Source: Lachnospiraceae bacterium (GTDB lineage: Bacteria; Bacillota; Clostridia; Lachnospirales; Lachnospiraceae). From it: DNA of 64,000 nucleotides. The translations under genes and the position numbers were made by a program. The notes under the pieces are model-generated. The model did not search any database and was not told the origin of the DNA. It worked only from the letters and a program-made list of their open reading frames with translations. The stretch spans positions 1-64,000 of the forward strand of contig SVFO01000005.1 in the NCBI GenBank assembly GCA_015056795.1, in the 5' to 3' direction. Positions 56,416-64,000 of this stretch are shown here, in pieces. Each line of letters starts with the position of its first letter. Positions within the stretch are counted from its first letter, which is position 1.

Positions 56416-58659
56416 ATGAAGAAGCTTATGTTATTTTTGGGAGGATTCCTTACGTGCCTTGCACTCGCGGGGTGCTCTAAGGGGGAAGGACAAGGTCCTT
56501 CGAGTGATGCACGGCCGCAGTCGCAAGAGACGCAAAGCAAGGTAACGGCTGCGAAGAATGCACAGGAGTATGATGCGACGCCAATGACTACGGAAAACAG
56601 TCTCTTAAATGCGAAGTTTTTGGGAGGGTTCGCTTATGGTTGGGGCATTAATCTTCAGCTTTTTGAAATTGACCGCATAGATCCCAAGGAAGGAACTTCG
56701 GAATACTTCTTTAACGTGGACCAGGAGATCGAAGAGACGGAAGGCGAGCAGCAGCGGTTCCTGTATTGCTATGACATCGGCAAAACAGGCGGCGGCACGG
56801 CGGTGGTAAGCATTCAGTATGAGGATACGACAAAATATTATCTCACGCAGTTCGATGAAAAGGGAAATTTTAAGAAGAATACGGAAATTGAAAAGGGAGC
56901 GGAGTTTCTCCACCTGTCACCTGCCGAAAAATCAGACATGGCAGTGGATTATGACGGTAATGTTCTATTGCTTTCGAAGGATGTCGTCATGATTTCTTCC
57001 GAGGGAAAGAAGGTCGCACAGTTTTCCGTGGATGAGGGTACCAGCTATGCATCTCCCATAAGAACGATGAGCGGAGAGCTATGGATTTATTGTCAAAAAT
57101 GGAATGTTGCAAGCTTTGGAATTCTAAAGGCAGATTTTTCAAAGGGAAGCTTGGAAGAAATAAAAAACGTGCCTAAGGAGATCAGGGGAATAGGTGCCAT
57201 CACGGGGGAGGATAAAACCTATGAAGCACTTGCCTATGACGAATACAAAGTCATGGGGTATGACAAGAGTCAGGATGAGTGGGTCATCCTTGTTCAATTG
57301 GCAGATTATGGAATCAATGGAGGGAAAAGTACACGTGTCGGAAAGATGGGGGAGCAGTTTGTAATCATCGGCTTTGGCGGAGCGGCAACATTATTAACGC
57401 CTAGGTCGGAGAATGCCCCTAAGAAAGAAACGATTGTGATCGCGACGACGCAAAGATATTCCAGGCTGGATGACCTGATGGCTGCGTATAATAAGTCGCA
57501 GGACCGCTATGTAGTGAAGGTGGTCGAATATGCCGCAAATGCACAGAGCACCCTAGAATATCAAGACCCCGTCAACCGAATGATGGCTGACGTATTGGCT
57601 GATGATCCGCCAGATCTTTTTGACTTAAAAGATTTTTTCCTCCTGCCAATGCTTACGCCCCATTGGCAGGACATGCTGGAGAAGGAGTACATTGAGGATC
57701 TGGGGCCATATTTGGATCAGAGTAAGAAGCTTAGTCGGGACGAGTATGATGAAAAGGTGCTTGCCATGTGCATGCATCAGGGGAAGCTTGCAGCGCTGCC
57801 TACGGGGTACATGCTGACGACCATGCTGGTGGACAGTAATGACTTCGGGGGAAGATATGGGTGGTCCGTGAAGGAGATGATCGCTTACGACAAAGCACAC
57901 CCGAAGATGGAGCTGATCAAGGATGCGACTTCAGGAACGATTCTTTATCTTTGTACCTATTACAGCATGAAGGATTTTGTGGATTTTGAAAAGAAGGAGA
58001 CGCATTTTGACAGTCAGGAATTTCGCGAAATTCTGGAATACGCAGCATCTTATCCTGCAGGAGATTATTCGATTTGGTATACTGCCGAGGAACGATTGGT
58101 CAACGTGCAGATTTTATATGGTCTGATGAACATCCAGTATTTTCAAAACGTGAAATTTGAAGGACACGCGCAGATCATCGGATTCCCCACAGGCGATGGA
58201 TCGCCGGTTTCTGGCATGGACATGGACGTCGACGGATGTGCCTTTGCCATCTGTAAGCGGAGCAGCAAAAAAGATGCGGCATGGGATTTCATTGAATTTG
58301 CGCAGGATTACCTAATGGAGGATACGGAAAGATACCTAGATGGGTTTGGAGGTTTCCCCGCAAGGAAAAAGGTACTGGATAAGGTGCTTGCCGAGATATC
58401 TGATGAGGATGGAAGGTTTAGCACCAAAAAGGGTAAGGTAAGAATCAATGGTTCGTATTCCTATCATCCCTTTACGGATGAGGAAAAGGCCCTTTTCGAC
58501 AAAATGGTAGAATCGGCAACGACCGCGACGCCCGATACGCGAATGGTATGGAACATCCTCGACGAGGAGACCAAGACCTATTTCCAAGGCCAAAAGAGCA
58601 TCGATCAAACCATCGACGCCATCCAAAGCCGTGTGCAATTGTATTTGATGGAGAATTAG
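56416..58659 (+). CDS. Propeller/solute-binding fusion lipoprotein 3 of tandem cluster
   Basis: The 747-residue protein has a signal peptide LFLGGFLTCLALAGCS (lipid Cys20). The binding half has LMAAYNKSQDRYVVKVVEY, DVLADDPPDLFDLKDF, PYLDQSKKLS, AWDFIEFAQDY and ends RVQLYLMEN. The start is taken as the ATG at 56416 (AGGGG 8 nt upstream), not the preceding GTG. Its signal peptide is nearly the same as that of the next gene, which points to a recent duplication. Confidence 0.82.
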   Translation: MKKLMLFLGGFLTCLALAGCSKGEGQGPSSDARPQSQETQSKVTAAKNAQEYDATPMTTENSLLNAKFLGGFAYGWGINLQLFEIDRIDPKEGTSEYFFNVDQEIEETEGEQQRFLYCYDIGKTGGGTAVVSIQYEDTTKYYLTQFDEKGNFKKNTEIEKGAEFLHLSPAEKSDMAVDYDGNVLLLSKDVVMISSEGKKVAQFSVDEGTSYASPIRTMSGELWIYCQKWNVASFGILKADFSKGSLEEIKNVPKEIRGIGAITGEDKTYEALAYDEYKVMGYDKSQDEWVILVQLADYGINGGKSTRVGKMGEQFVIIGFGGAATLLTPRSENAPKKETIVIATTQRYSRLDDLMAAYNKSQDRYVVKVVEYAANAQSTLEYQDPVNRMMADVLADDPPDLFDLKDFFLLPMLTPHWQDMLEKEYIEDLGPYLDQSKKLSRDEYDEKVLAMCMHQGKLAALPTGYMLTTMLVDSNDFGGRYGWSVKEMIAYDKAHPKMELIKDATSGTILYLCTYYSMKDFVDFEKKETHFDSQEFREILEYAASYPAGDYSIWYTAEERLVNVQILYGLMNIQYFQNVKFEGHAQIIGFPTGDGSPVSGMDMDVDGCAFAICKRSSKKDAAWDFIEFAQDYLMEDTERYLDGFGGFPARKKVLDKVLAEISDEDGRFSTKKGKVRINGSYSYHPFTDEEKALFDKMVESATTATPDTRMVWNILDEETKTYFQGQKSIDQTIDAIQSRVQLYLMEN

Positions 58660-58670
58660 GAGAGAAGACG

Positions 58671-60965
58671 ATGAAGAGAATAATGGCATTTTTGGGAGGA
58701 ATACTGACCTGCCTTGCGCTGGCGGGATGTAGTAATCAAGGGTTGCCAGGAGATCAGAGCGGAAGCGGAGCAGAGAAGACGCAGACGGATGTACAGGTTT
58801 CTACAGAAACGAAAAGTCAGGTAACCATCGCAAAGTCGCAGGAGCAGGATTACGTTGCAACCTTTTATTCCTTACAGGGAGGAATTGCAGATTATCGTCA
58901 TGTGGAATTTGCAGGGAATTATGTTTATGGCAAGGGATATTTTAGGGAGCAGTCAGTTTACGGCGTCAGCAGGGTTAGCTTGGAAAGTGGCTGGCCAGAG
59001 GTTTTCGTTGATCCCAATGAGGGCTTAGAGGATTCAGAGGCGAAACGGAGCGTATGTTGTTTTGACCTGACGAAGGATGGAGGCTGCGTGGCACTTGTCA
59101 GCGCCGTGAAGGTTGACGAAGATGGCGTGATCATTCCTTCTAAAGAATTCTATTTGTGTTCTTATGACAAAGACGGAAGGGAGCTTTCCTGCAAAAGGCT
59201 GGAAGGAGTGGATTTTCCTAATGCGCAGATTTCCATCTACATGGACATGTGTGTGGACGGAGACGGAAACATTGCCCTTGTTGGCGATGGTGTGACGCTT
59301 CTTTCGCCAGATGGAGAGCTACAAGAGCAGATTTCTTTGGATCAGGATACCTTTGCCGGAAATCTTGTACGAACAAAAAATGGCGAGCTTAGGCTGTCCT
59401 ATACTTCTATGAATGGGAGCGGCATCAAGAAGGTGAACTTCCAAAAGAAGTGCCTGGAGGATGTTACGGATGAAATGCCTGGCTGGGTAAATGGCATAGG
59501 GTGGATCGAAGAGAACTCCGCAGAGGAAGGAGACATGATCATCTATACGAACGACTATGTCTATTTGTATCAAGAGGAGAAGAAGGAGTGTATTCCGATC
59601 GTACAGTGGGCCAATCCTGGAATTCAGGGAAATGGCGTTGCTTGTGTAGGTAAGCTTGGAGAAAAGGTGATCGCGGTGTCCACGACGATGGAGCTGGCAA
59701 TTTTAGCGCCGCGCACCGATGACATGCCGCCGCAGGAAACCTTAGTTTTGGTGACCATACAGAAGGAGCGAAAGCTCGATGAGGCGGTGGCTGCATATAA
59801 CAGGTCTCAGAATCGCTATAAGGTCAAGGTCGTGGAATATGGCGCAGACGCAACCGTCAGCACGGAGTATCAAGATCCCGCGAACCGCATGATGATGGAT
59901 CTCCTCGGAGAGGATTCCCCCGACCTGATCAATTTGTCAGATTTTATCCTGTTCTCATACATTTCTCCAAATCTGTCTGATCTTGTTGAAAAGGAATACA
60001 TTGAGGATCTTGGTCCGTATTTGAACAGAAGTGCAAAGCTAAGCCGTGAGCAGTATGAAGAAAAGGCCATGGAGCTTTGTACCTATCAAGGTGTCATCGC
60101 GGCTCTGCCGCAAAGCTATCGCGTGGAAGCCTTGGCCATAGACGGGAGTGCTTTTTCAGGGAAGATGGGTTGGTCCGTGCAGGATATGATCACATATGAT
60201 CAAGCAGATGCGGATATGCCTTTGGTGGATGATTGCAGGGCCGGGCATGCCTTTTTCTTAAGCTGTTATTACAATCTTGGAGCCTTTGTTGATTTTGATA
60301 ACAGGCAGGTGAATTTTGATTGTCCTATGTTTCGGGAGATGATGGAGTATTCGCATACCTATAGGCCTGGGGAAGCGTTTTTTTATTACAATGCGGAGGA
60401 AAAGACGGTGAAAATAAGTTCGCTGGACTGTCTCCGTAGCATTCAAAAGATTCCTCTCCAAAGCTTTGACGGAAATGGACAGATCATAGGGTTTCCGACG
60501 ATAGACGGAACACCGAAATTTGGCATTGATCTGGATGGGGATTCACGGGAGATTGGCATCTGTAAGCGTAGCAAGAATAAGGATGGCGCATGGGATTTTA
60601 TTGAGTTTATGCAGGAGTATGATTTGCAAAATTTTGGTTCCTACATGAATCTTTATGGTGGCATTCCCGCAAGAAAAGCGATTTTGGAAAAGTGTTTCCA
60701 GGAATTATCTGACGAAAAAGGTCCTTACGGTTATCTGAATCAGATCGTAAATGATATTTCCTACAAGTATCCGCCATTCACAAATAAGGAAAGGGAATTC
60801 TTTGAAGAAATTCTCAAATGTGCGGAAGTACGAGACCCGAGACTTCAAGATGTCTGGAATATTGTAAATGAAGAAGCAAAAACCTATTTTGAAGGGCAAA
60901 AGAAGCTGGATGCGGTGATCGACGTGATCAACCAGCGCGTGAATTTGTATCTGAAGGAGAACTAA
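58671..60965 (+). CDS. Propeller/solute-binding fusion lipoprotein 4 of tandem cluster
   Basis: The 764-residue protein starts at 58671 behind AGGAGAG, with signal peptide AFLGGILTCLALAGCS (lipid Cys20); an upstream in-frame extension lies inside the previous gene and is rejected. The N-half has FDLTKDGGCVALVSA and MCVDGDGNIALVGDG blade-like repeats, close to lipoprotein 1. The binding half has AVAAYNRSQNRYKVKVVEY, LLGEDSPDLINLSDF, AWDFIEFMQEY and ends RVNLYLKEN. It starts 11 bp after the previous stop and is followed by a terminator. Confidence 0.82.
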   Translation: MKRIMAFLGGILTCLALAGCSNQGLPGDQSGSGAEKTQTDVQVSTETKSQVTIAKSQEQDYVATFYSLQGGIADYRHVEFAGNYVYGKGYFREQSVYGVSRVSLESGWPEVFVDPNEGLEDSEAKRSVCCFDLTKDGGCVALVSAVKVDEDGVIIPSKEFYLCSYDKDGRELSCKRLEGVDFPNAQISIYMDMCVDGDGNIALVGDGVTLLSPDGELQEQISLDQDTFAGNLVRTKNGELRLSYTSMNGSGIKKVNFQKKCLEDVTDEMPGWVNGIGWIEENSAEEGDMIIYTNDYVYLYQEEKKECIPIVQWANPGIQGNGVACVGKLGEKVIAVSTTMELAILAPRTDDMPPQETLVLVTIQKERKLDEAVAAYNRSQNRYKVKVVEYGADATVSTEYQDPANRMMMDLLGEDSPDLINLSDFILFSYISPNLSDLVEKEYIEDLGPYLNRSAKLSREQYEEKAMELCTYQGVIAALPQSYRVEALAIDGSAFSGKMGWSVQDMITYDQADADMPLVDDCRAGHAFFLSCYYNLGAFVDFDNRQVNFDCPMFREMMEYSHTYRPGEAFFYYNAEEKTVKISSLDCLRSIQKIPLQSFDGNGQIIGFPTIDGTPKFGIDLDGDSREIGICKRSKNKDGAWDFIEFMQEYDLQNFGSYMNLYGGIPARKAILEKCFQELSDEKGPYGYLNQIVNDISYKYPPFTNKEREFFEEILKCAEVRDPRLQDVWNIVNEEAKTYFEGQKKLDAVIDVINQRVNLYLKEN

Positions 60966-60979
60966 GGATCATTTAGGAT

Positions 60980-61018
60980 AAAAAGGCATGGCTAAAGGAA
61001 AGTAGCCATGCCTTTTTT
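60980..61018 (+). terminator. Terminator of the solute-binding lipoprotein cluster
   Basis: The stem AAGGCATGGCTA/TAGCCATGCCTT with an 8-nt loop is followed by T6. Confidence 0.93.
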
Positions 61019-61070
61019 AAATGACAGGGTGCAGGCTAGACTTATTGAAGTATGGAGAATTATTTAGGGG

Positions 61071-61100
61071 TTGAAAAATCTATACTGGCGATTTTATAAT
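61071..61100 (+). promoter_or_regulatory. Promoter of the SulP gene
   Basis: TTGAAA (61071-61076) and a consensus TATAAT (61095-61100) are spaced by 18 bp, 83 bp before the start codon. Confidence 0.75.
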
Positions 61101-61182
61101 ACTTTTAGGAGCGTTACGTCGCTTAGCTATGCTAAATAGGGACGGGGCTGTTGTGATCCAATCGCGATGACGGAGGAAGCGC

Positions 61183-63618
61183 ATGAGGGAAAGACTGCGA
61201 GGGATTCATTGGAAAAAGGATATTTTTGGCGGCATTGTGATCGGGCTGGTTTCGATTCCGATCTCGATGGGGTATGCGCAGATTTCGGGGCTGCCACCGG
61301 TCTATGGACTCTATGGTTCGGTTCTTCCGATCTTATTGTTTGCGCTTTTTACGAGCTCGAAGCAGTTTATCGTCGGCGTGGATGCGATGCCTGCTGCCAT
61401 GGTGGGAGGGATCTTAGCGGAGCTAGGGATCGCGGCGCAGTCGATAGAAGCAAGGGTTTTGGTTCCCGTGACGACGCTGCTCGTGGCGATCTGGTTTTTC
61501 ATTTTATATTTTTTCAAGGCAGGGCGGATTGTCCGGTATATTTCGATCCCCGTGATGGGCGGATTTATCTCTGGTGTCGGCGCGACAATTATCATGATGC
61601 AGATCCCGAAGCTCTTTGGCGGCGAGCCGGGAACGGGGGAAGTGATCGTACTTCTGGATAATATTTTGGAGCAGAGGGGAAGCTTTCATCTGCTGTCATT
61701 TGTCCTGGGGTTTGGGACGGTCATCATCATTTTGCTGTGTAAAAAGTGGATTCCAAAGGTACCGATGACGGTTGTGATGATGGTGCTTGGTGCCTTGGCG
61801 CAGGCGTTTTTGCATCTGGACCGCTATGGCGTCAAGGTGATGAGCGAGGTAAATGCAGGGCTTCCGAGATTTGTATTGCCAGGCTTTCTTTGGATCAAGT
61901 CAGGAGATTTTGCTAGGGAGCGATTGGCCGCGGGAATGCCGGGACTTCTTTGGGTAACGGGGAATTTTCCGCACTTTGCGCTGTTTGAAATCGAAGGCCT
62001 ATGGGAGTATTTTCCGGATCTTTTGTTAGAGACCTTGGGCATTGCCGCGGTGATTATGGCGCAGACGCTCCTTGCCTCTGGAAATTATGCAAGAAAATAT
62101 CAGGATTCCTTAGACACCAATCGGGAGCTTTTAGCATATGGTGTCATGAATATCGGTGGTGCGCTCGTGGGCGTTTGTCCCATCAACGGCAGCGTTTCGA
62201 GAAGCGGCATTGCGGACTCTTTGGGCGTTCGGTCGCAACTAGCTTCGCTTACGGCATCCGTTACCATGCTCGGAGTGATTCTATTTGGAACCCCGATCCT
62301 GAAATATCTTCCCGTACCGATTTTGACAGGCATTGTCATGACGGCGTTAATTGGAATTCTAGAGATCAAAATGGCGAAAAAGCTTTGGAAGACGAGTAAG
62401 AATGAATTGCTTGTTTTTCTGCTGGCGTTCTTTGGCGTACTGTTTTTTGGTACGCTGAATGGTGTCATCATTGGCGTTTTGCTTTCCTTTGGCGAGGTTG
62501 CCATGCGCGCGGTTGTTCCGCCGACGGCCTTTGTCGGAAGGATTCCTGGGCATGGAAATTTTTATTCCCTAAAGCGTAACTCCGCGGCGAGACCTATTAA
62601 GAACACGGTGATCTATCGCTTTAGCGGGAATTTGTTTTTTGCGAACATAGATTTGTTTTGCAATCAAATTGAGGCAGGGCTGAAGGAGGATACGCATCAG
62701 GTGGTCGTGGATGCGCGAGGCATTGGCAGCATTGACGTCACGGCGACGGAGCGTTTGGTGCAGCTCCATCATAGCCTGCGCGAGCGGGGCATTCTCTTTT
62801 ATCTCACCGAGCATGACGGGTCGCTCAACGATCAGCTTCGCAAAATGGGCGGAGAGAGCTTAATTCAGGAGGGTGCCGTTCGCAGAACCATTACGCTGGC
62901 GCTTCGAGATGCAGGGCTGGAGAAGCCATATGAGCTAGAGGAGCGAGGCGGAACTTGGGCGGCAAAAGAAGGCAAATCTGGTATCATGGAGAATAAGAGA
63001 AAGAAGGAAAAAATCGAAAAGCATGCCTTAAATATGGTCAAGGACATTGGAGCTTTTGAAAAAACGAAATCTCAGACAGACAATATGGAAATAGACTTCA
63101 AAGGCATTGAAGCCGTGGAACGGCTTGCGGAGTTTGAGTGGGTCTTTGGTGCAGGCGCAGAAGGAAAGATGGAGGAGCTTGCGCAGGAGCTGGTCGAAGA
63201 ATTTGTGGCAGCAGGTTCGTTAGATAAAGATTTATTGGATGAGAATTTGTCAAACGATGACTTGACGGAAGCAGACAAATCGGAATCAGAGTTTGAGGCA
63301 AAGCTTCTTGATAAGAGGGGAGTCCGTACTTCATGGGGACTACTTGGCAGATTTGATGAGGACGAATTTTGGGATTTCATGGAGGTACATTTAGAGGAGC
63401 TTGTGCGCGAAGGAAAGCTCGAGCAGGATTTGGCGGCCAGGGTGGAGCGTCATATTGAAAAGCGCAGGGAATTTGGCCAGAGAAAGCTGGAGGAGCTGAA
63501 CCCGCAGGCGGCAAAGCTGCTTGCCAGCCATGGAAAAACGATCCGAAATTACGTAAAGAGGACGCATCCCGAGGAATATGAGAGATACCTGGAGGTGCGC
63601 GGAAATGATAATCGCTGA
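61183..63618 (+). CDS. SulP-family anion transporter with STAS domain and acidic C-terminal extension
   Basis: The 811-residue protein has a SLC26/SulP membrane domain (GIVIGLVSIPISMGYAQISGLPPVYGLYGS at the start, ISIPVMGGFISGVG, CPINGSVSRSGIADSLGVRSQLASL) to about 440, a STAS domain at about 470-570 (NTVIYRFSGNLFFANIDLF, VVVDARGIGSIDVTATERL), and then about 220 extra, highly charged residues. Typical bacterial SulP proteins stop after STAS. The substrate may be sulfate, bicarbonate or a dicarboxylate. GGAGG precedes the ATG. Motifs are quoted in pieces only. Confidence 0.88.
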   Translation: MRERLRGIHWKKDIFGGIVIGLVSIPISMGYAQISGLPPVYGLYGSVLPILLFALFTSSKQFIVGVDAMPAAMVGGILAELGIAAQSIEARVLVPVTTLLVAIWFFILYFFKAGRIVRYISIPVMGGFISGVGATIIMMQIPKLFGGEPGTGEVIVLLDNILEQRGSFHLLSFVLGFGTVIIILLCKKWIPKVPMTVVMMVLGALAQAFLHLDRYGVKVMSEVNAGLPRFVLPGFLWIKSGDFARERLAAGMPGLLWVTGNFPHFALFEIEGLWEYFPDLLLETLGIAAVIMAQTLLASGNYARKYQDSLDTNRELLAYGVMNIGGALVGVCPINGSVSRSGIADSLGVRSQLASLTASVTMLGVILFGTPILKYLPVPILTGIVMTALIGILEIKMAKKLWKTSKNELLVFLLAFFGVLFFGTLNGVIIGVLLSFGEVAMRAVVPPTAFVGRIPGHGNFYSLKRNSAARPIKNTVIYRFSGNLFFANIDLFCNQIEAGLKEDTHQVVVDARGIGSIDVTATERLVQLHHSLRERGILFYLTEHDGSLNDQLRKMGGESLIQEGAVRRTITLALRDAGLEKPYELEERGGTWAAKEGKSGIMENKRKKEKIEKHALNMVKDIGAFEKTKSQTDNMEIDFKGIEAVERLAEFEWVFGAGAEGKMEELAQELVEEFVAAGSLDKDLLDENLSNDDLTEADKSESEFEAKLLDKRGVRTSWGLLGRFDEDEFWDFMEVHLEELVREGKLEQDLAARVERHIEKRREFGQRKLEELNPQAAKLLASHGKTIRNYVKRTHPEEYERYLEVRGNDNR

Positions 63619-63767
63619 AACCATAGAATATGATGAAACATGATTTTTGATGGGTGATGGGATTAAAAGCAATGAAGTTGTTGAGAAAAACGATGGAATT
63701 CAGGATAAAACAACGATATTACAGATAATTCTTGATATCGATGTTTTTTCAAAGCAAGTACGGGAAA

Positions 63768-63935
63768 ATGAACAACGAAAAAGAAGAAAATTCACTGTTT
63801 CGTTGGACTATCGAAACGAGAGGGGAAAAAAGGACAAGGAAAAGTAAAGAACACGACGACGTTCAATTTATGATACAGGAATTTGAAGCGAGATATGGAA
63901 GGAATAAAGTGAAATGTCTGATCAAGAAATGTTAG
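63768..63935 (+). CDS. Small hypothetical protein, 55 residues
   Basis: A frame from the ATG at 63768 encodes a very charged, mostly helical small protein ending RYGRNKVKCLIKKC. Its stop lies inside the start of the next frame (63914), an overlap suggesting coupling. No clear ribosome binding site is seen and a second open frame (63647-63847) overlaps it, so I cannot tell which, if either, is real. No family is recognised. Confidence 0.3.
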   Translation: MNNEKEENSLFRWTIETRGEKRTRKSKEHDDVQFMIQEFEARYGRNKVKCLIKKC

Positions 63936-64000
63936 ATTCTAAGGATGGGTTAGGGGAGAAAAGGAACGGGAATTCATCTTCCGAGAAGAATTCCCCAAAA
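63914..64000 (+). CDS. Start of an unidentified CDS, truncated by the window end
   Basis: An ATG at 63914 behind GGAAGGA (about 9 nt away) opens a frame of 29 codons that runs off the window. It is hydrophilic, rich in Ser, Asn, Glu and Lys (MSDQEMLDSKDGLGEK). It could be the cytoplasmic N-terminus of a membrane protein; no family can be assigned. Confidence 0.5.
   Translation, partial: MSDQEMLDSKDGLGEKRNGNSSSEKNSPK

Overview
The window is a low-to-moderate GC Firmicutes chromosome segment spanning the replication origin. The order dnaA-dnaN-S4 gene-recF-gyrB-gyrA on one side and rpmH-rnpA-yidD-yidC-jag-mnmE-mnmG-rsmG-parA-parB on the other is the classical Clostridia origin arrangement. The accessory genes (GHKL/LytTR regulators, many lipoproteins, a GH43 glycosidase, an OhrR-like regulator) point to a gut or rumen Lachnospiraceae; this taxonomic call is inference from gene content and style, not from a search.

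Layout. 1-8.0 kb: the start of a response regulator (minus strand), a long repeat-rich intergenic stretch, mutS2, an OmpR-type regulator with its histidine kinase, a CstA-type carrier and a small membrane protein. 8.0-14.0 kb (minus): a degenerate mini-lipoprotein, a propeller/solute-binding lipoprotein, a CPA2 antiporter, and an OhrR-like regulator, flavodoxin and radical SAM set. 14.0-23.5 kb (minus): gyrA, gyrB, recF, S4 gene, dnaN, dnaA. 23.5-24.05 kb: oriC with clustered DnaA boxes. 24.05-31.7 kb (plus): rpmH to rsmG. 31.8-37.7 kb: a DegS-like kinase behind a LexA-box-like palindrome, a 1.2-kb AT-rich stretch with two perfect parS sites, parA, parB, a DUF4446 gene and serS.

37.8-61.0 kb (plus) is the accessory heart. 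A LytTR response regulator and polytopic GHKL kinase are followed by an ABC-2 exporter (ATPase and permease) interleaved with three paralogous lipoproteins that share a conserved Cys/His signature. Then come a GH43 glycosidase, a single-pass secreted-domain protein, and four tandem lipoproteins that join a poorly conserved N-terminal half to a solute-binding-protein-like C-terminal half, with no sugar-ABC permease in sight. One promoter architecture (CTTAAAC direct repeats 22 nt upstream of the -10) occurs in front of a member of each lipoprotein family, tying the two families into one predicted regulon. A SulP transporter with a long acidic C-terminal extension and two small ORFs close the window.

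Superimposed on this are several repeat or structure families that genes do not explain: (i) long palindromes bounded by ACTCGGGG and CCCCTCGAG in at least four intergenic places, with covarying arms; (ii) a roughly 52-bp periodic array of covarying hairpins near 0.7-1.0 kb; (iii) short hairpins with GNA triloops (GCGAAGC, GCAAAGC, GCGTAGC) clustered in intergenic DNA; (iv) a duplicated serS-type terminator flanking the LytTR/GHKL pair. From oriC, genes at 8-23.5 kb (minus) and 24-64 kb (plus) are co-directional with replication; only 1.4-8.0 kb is head-on.
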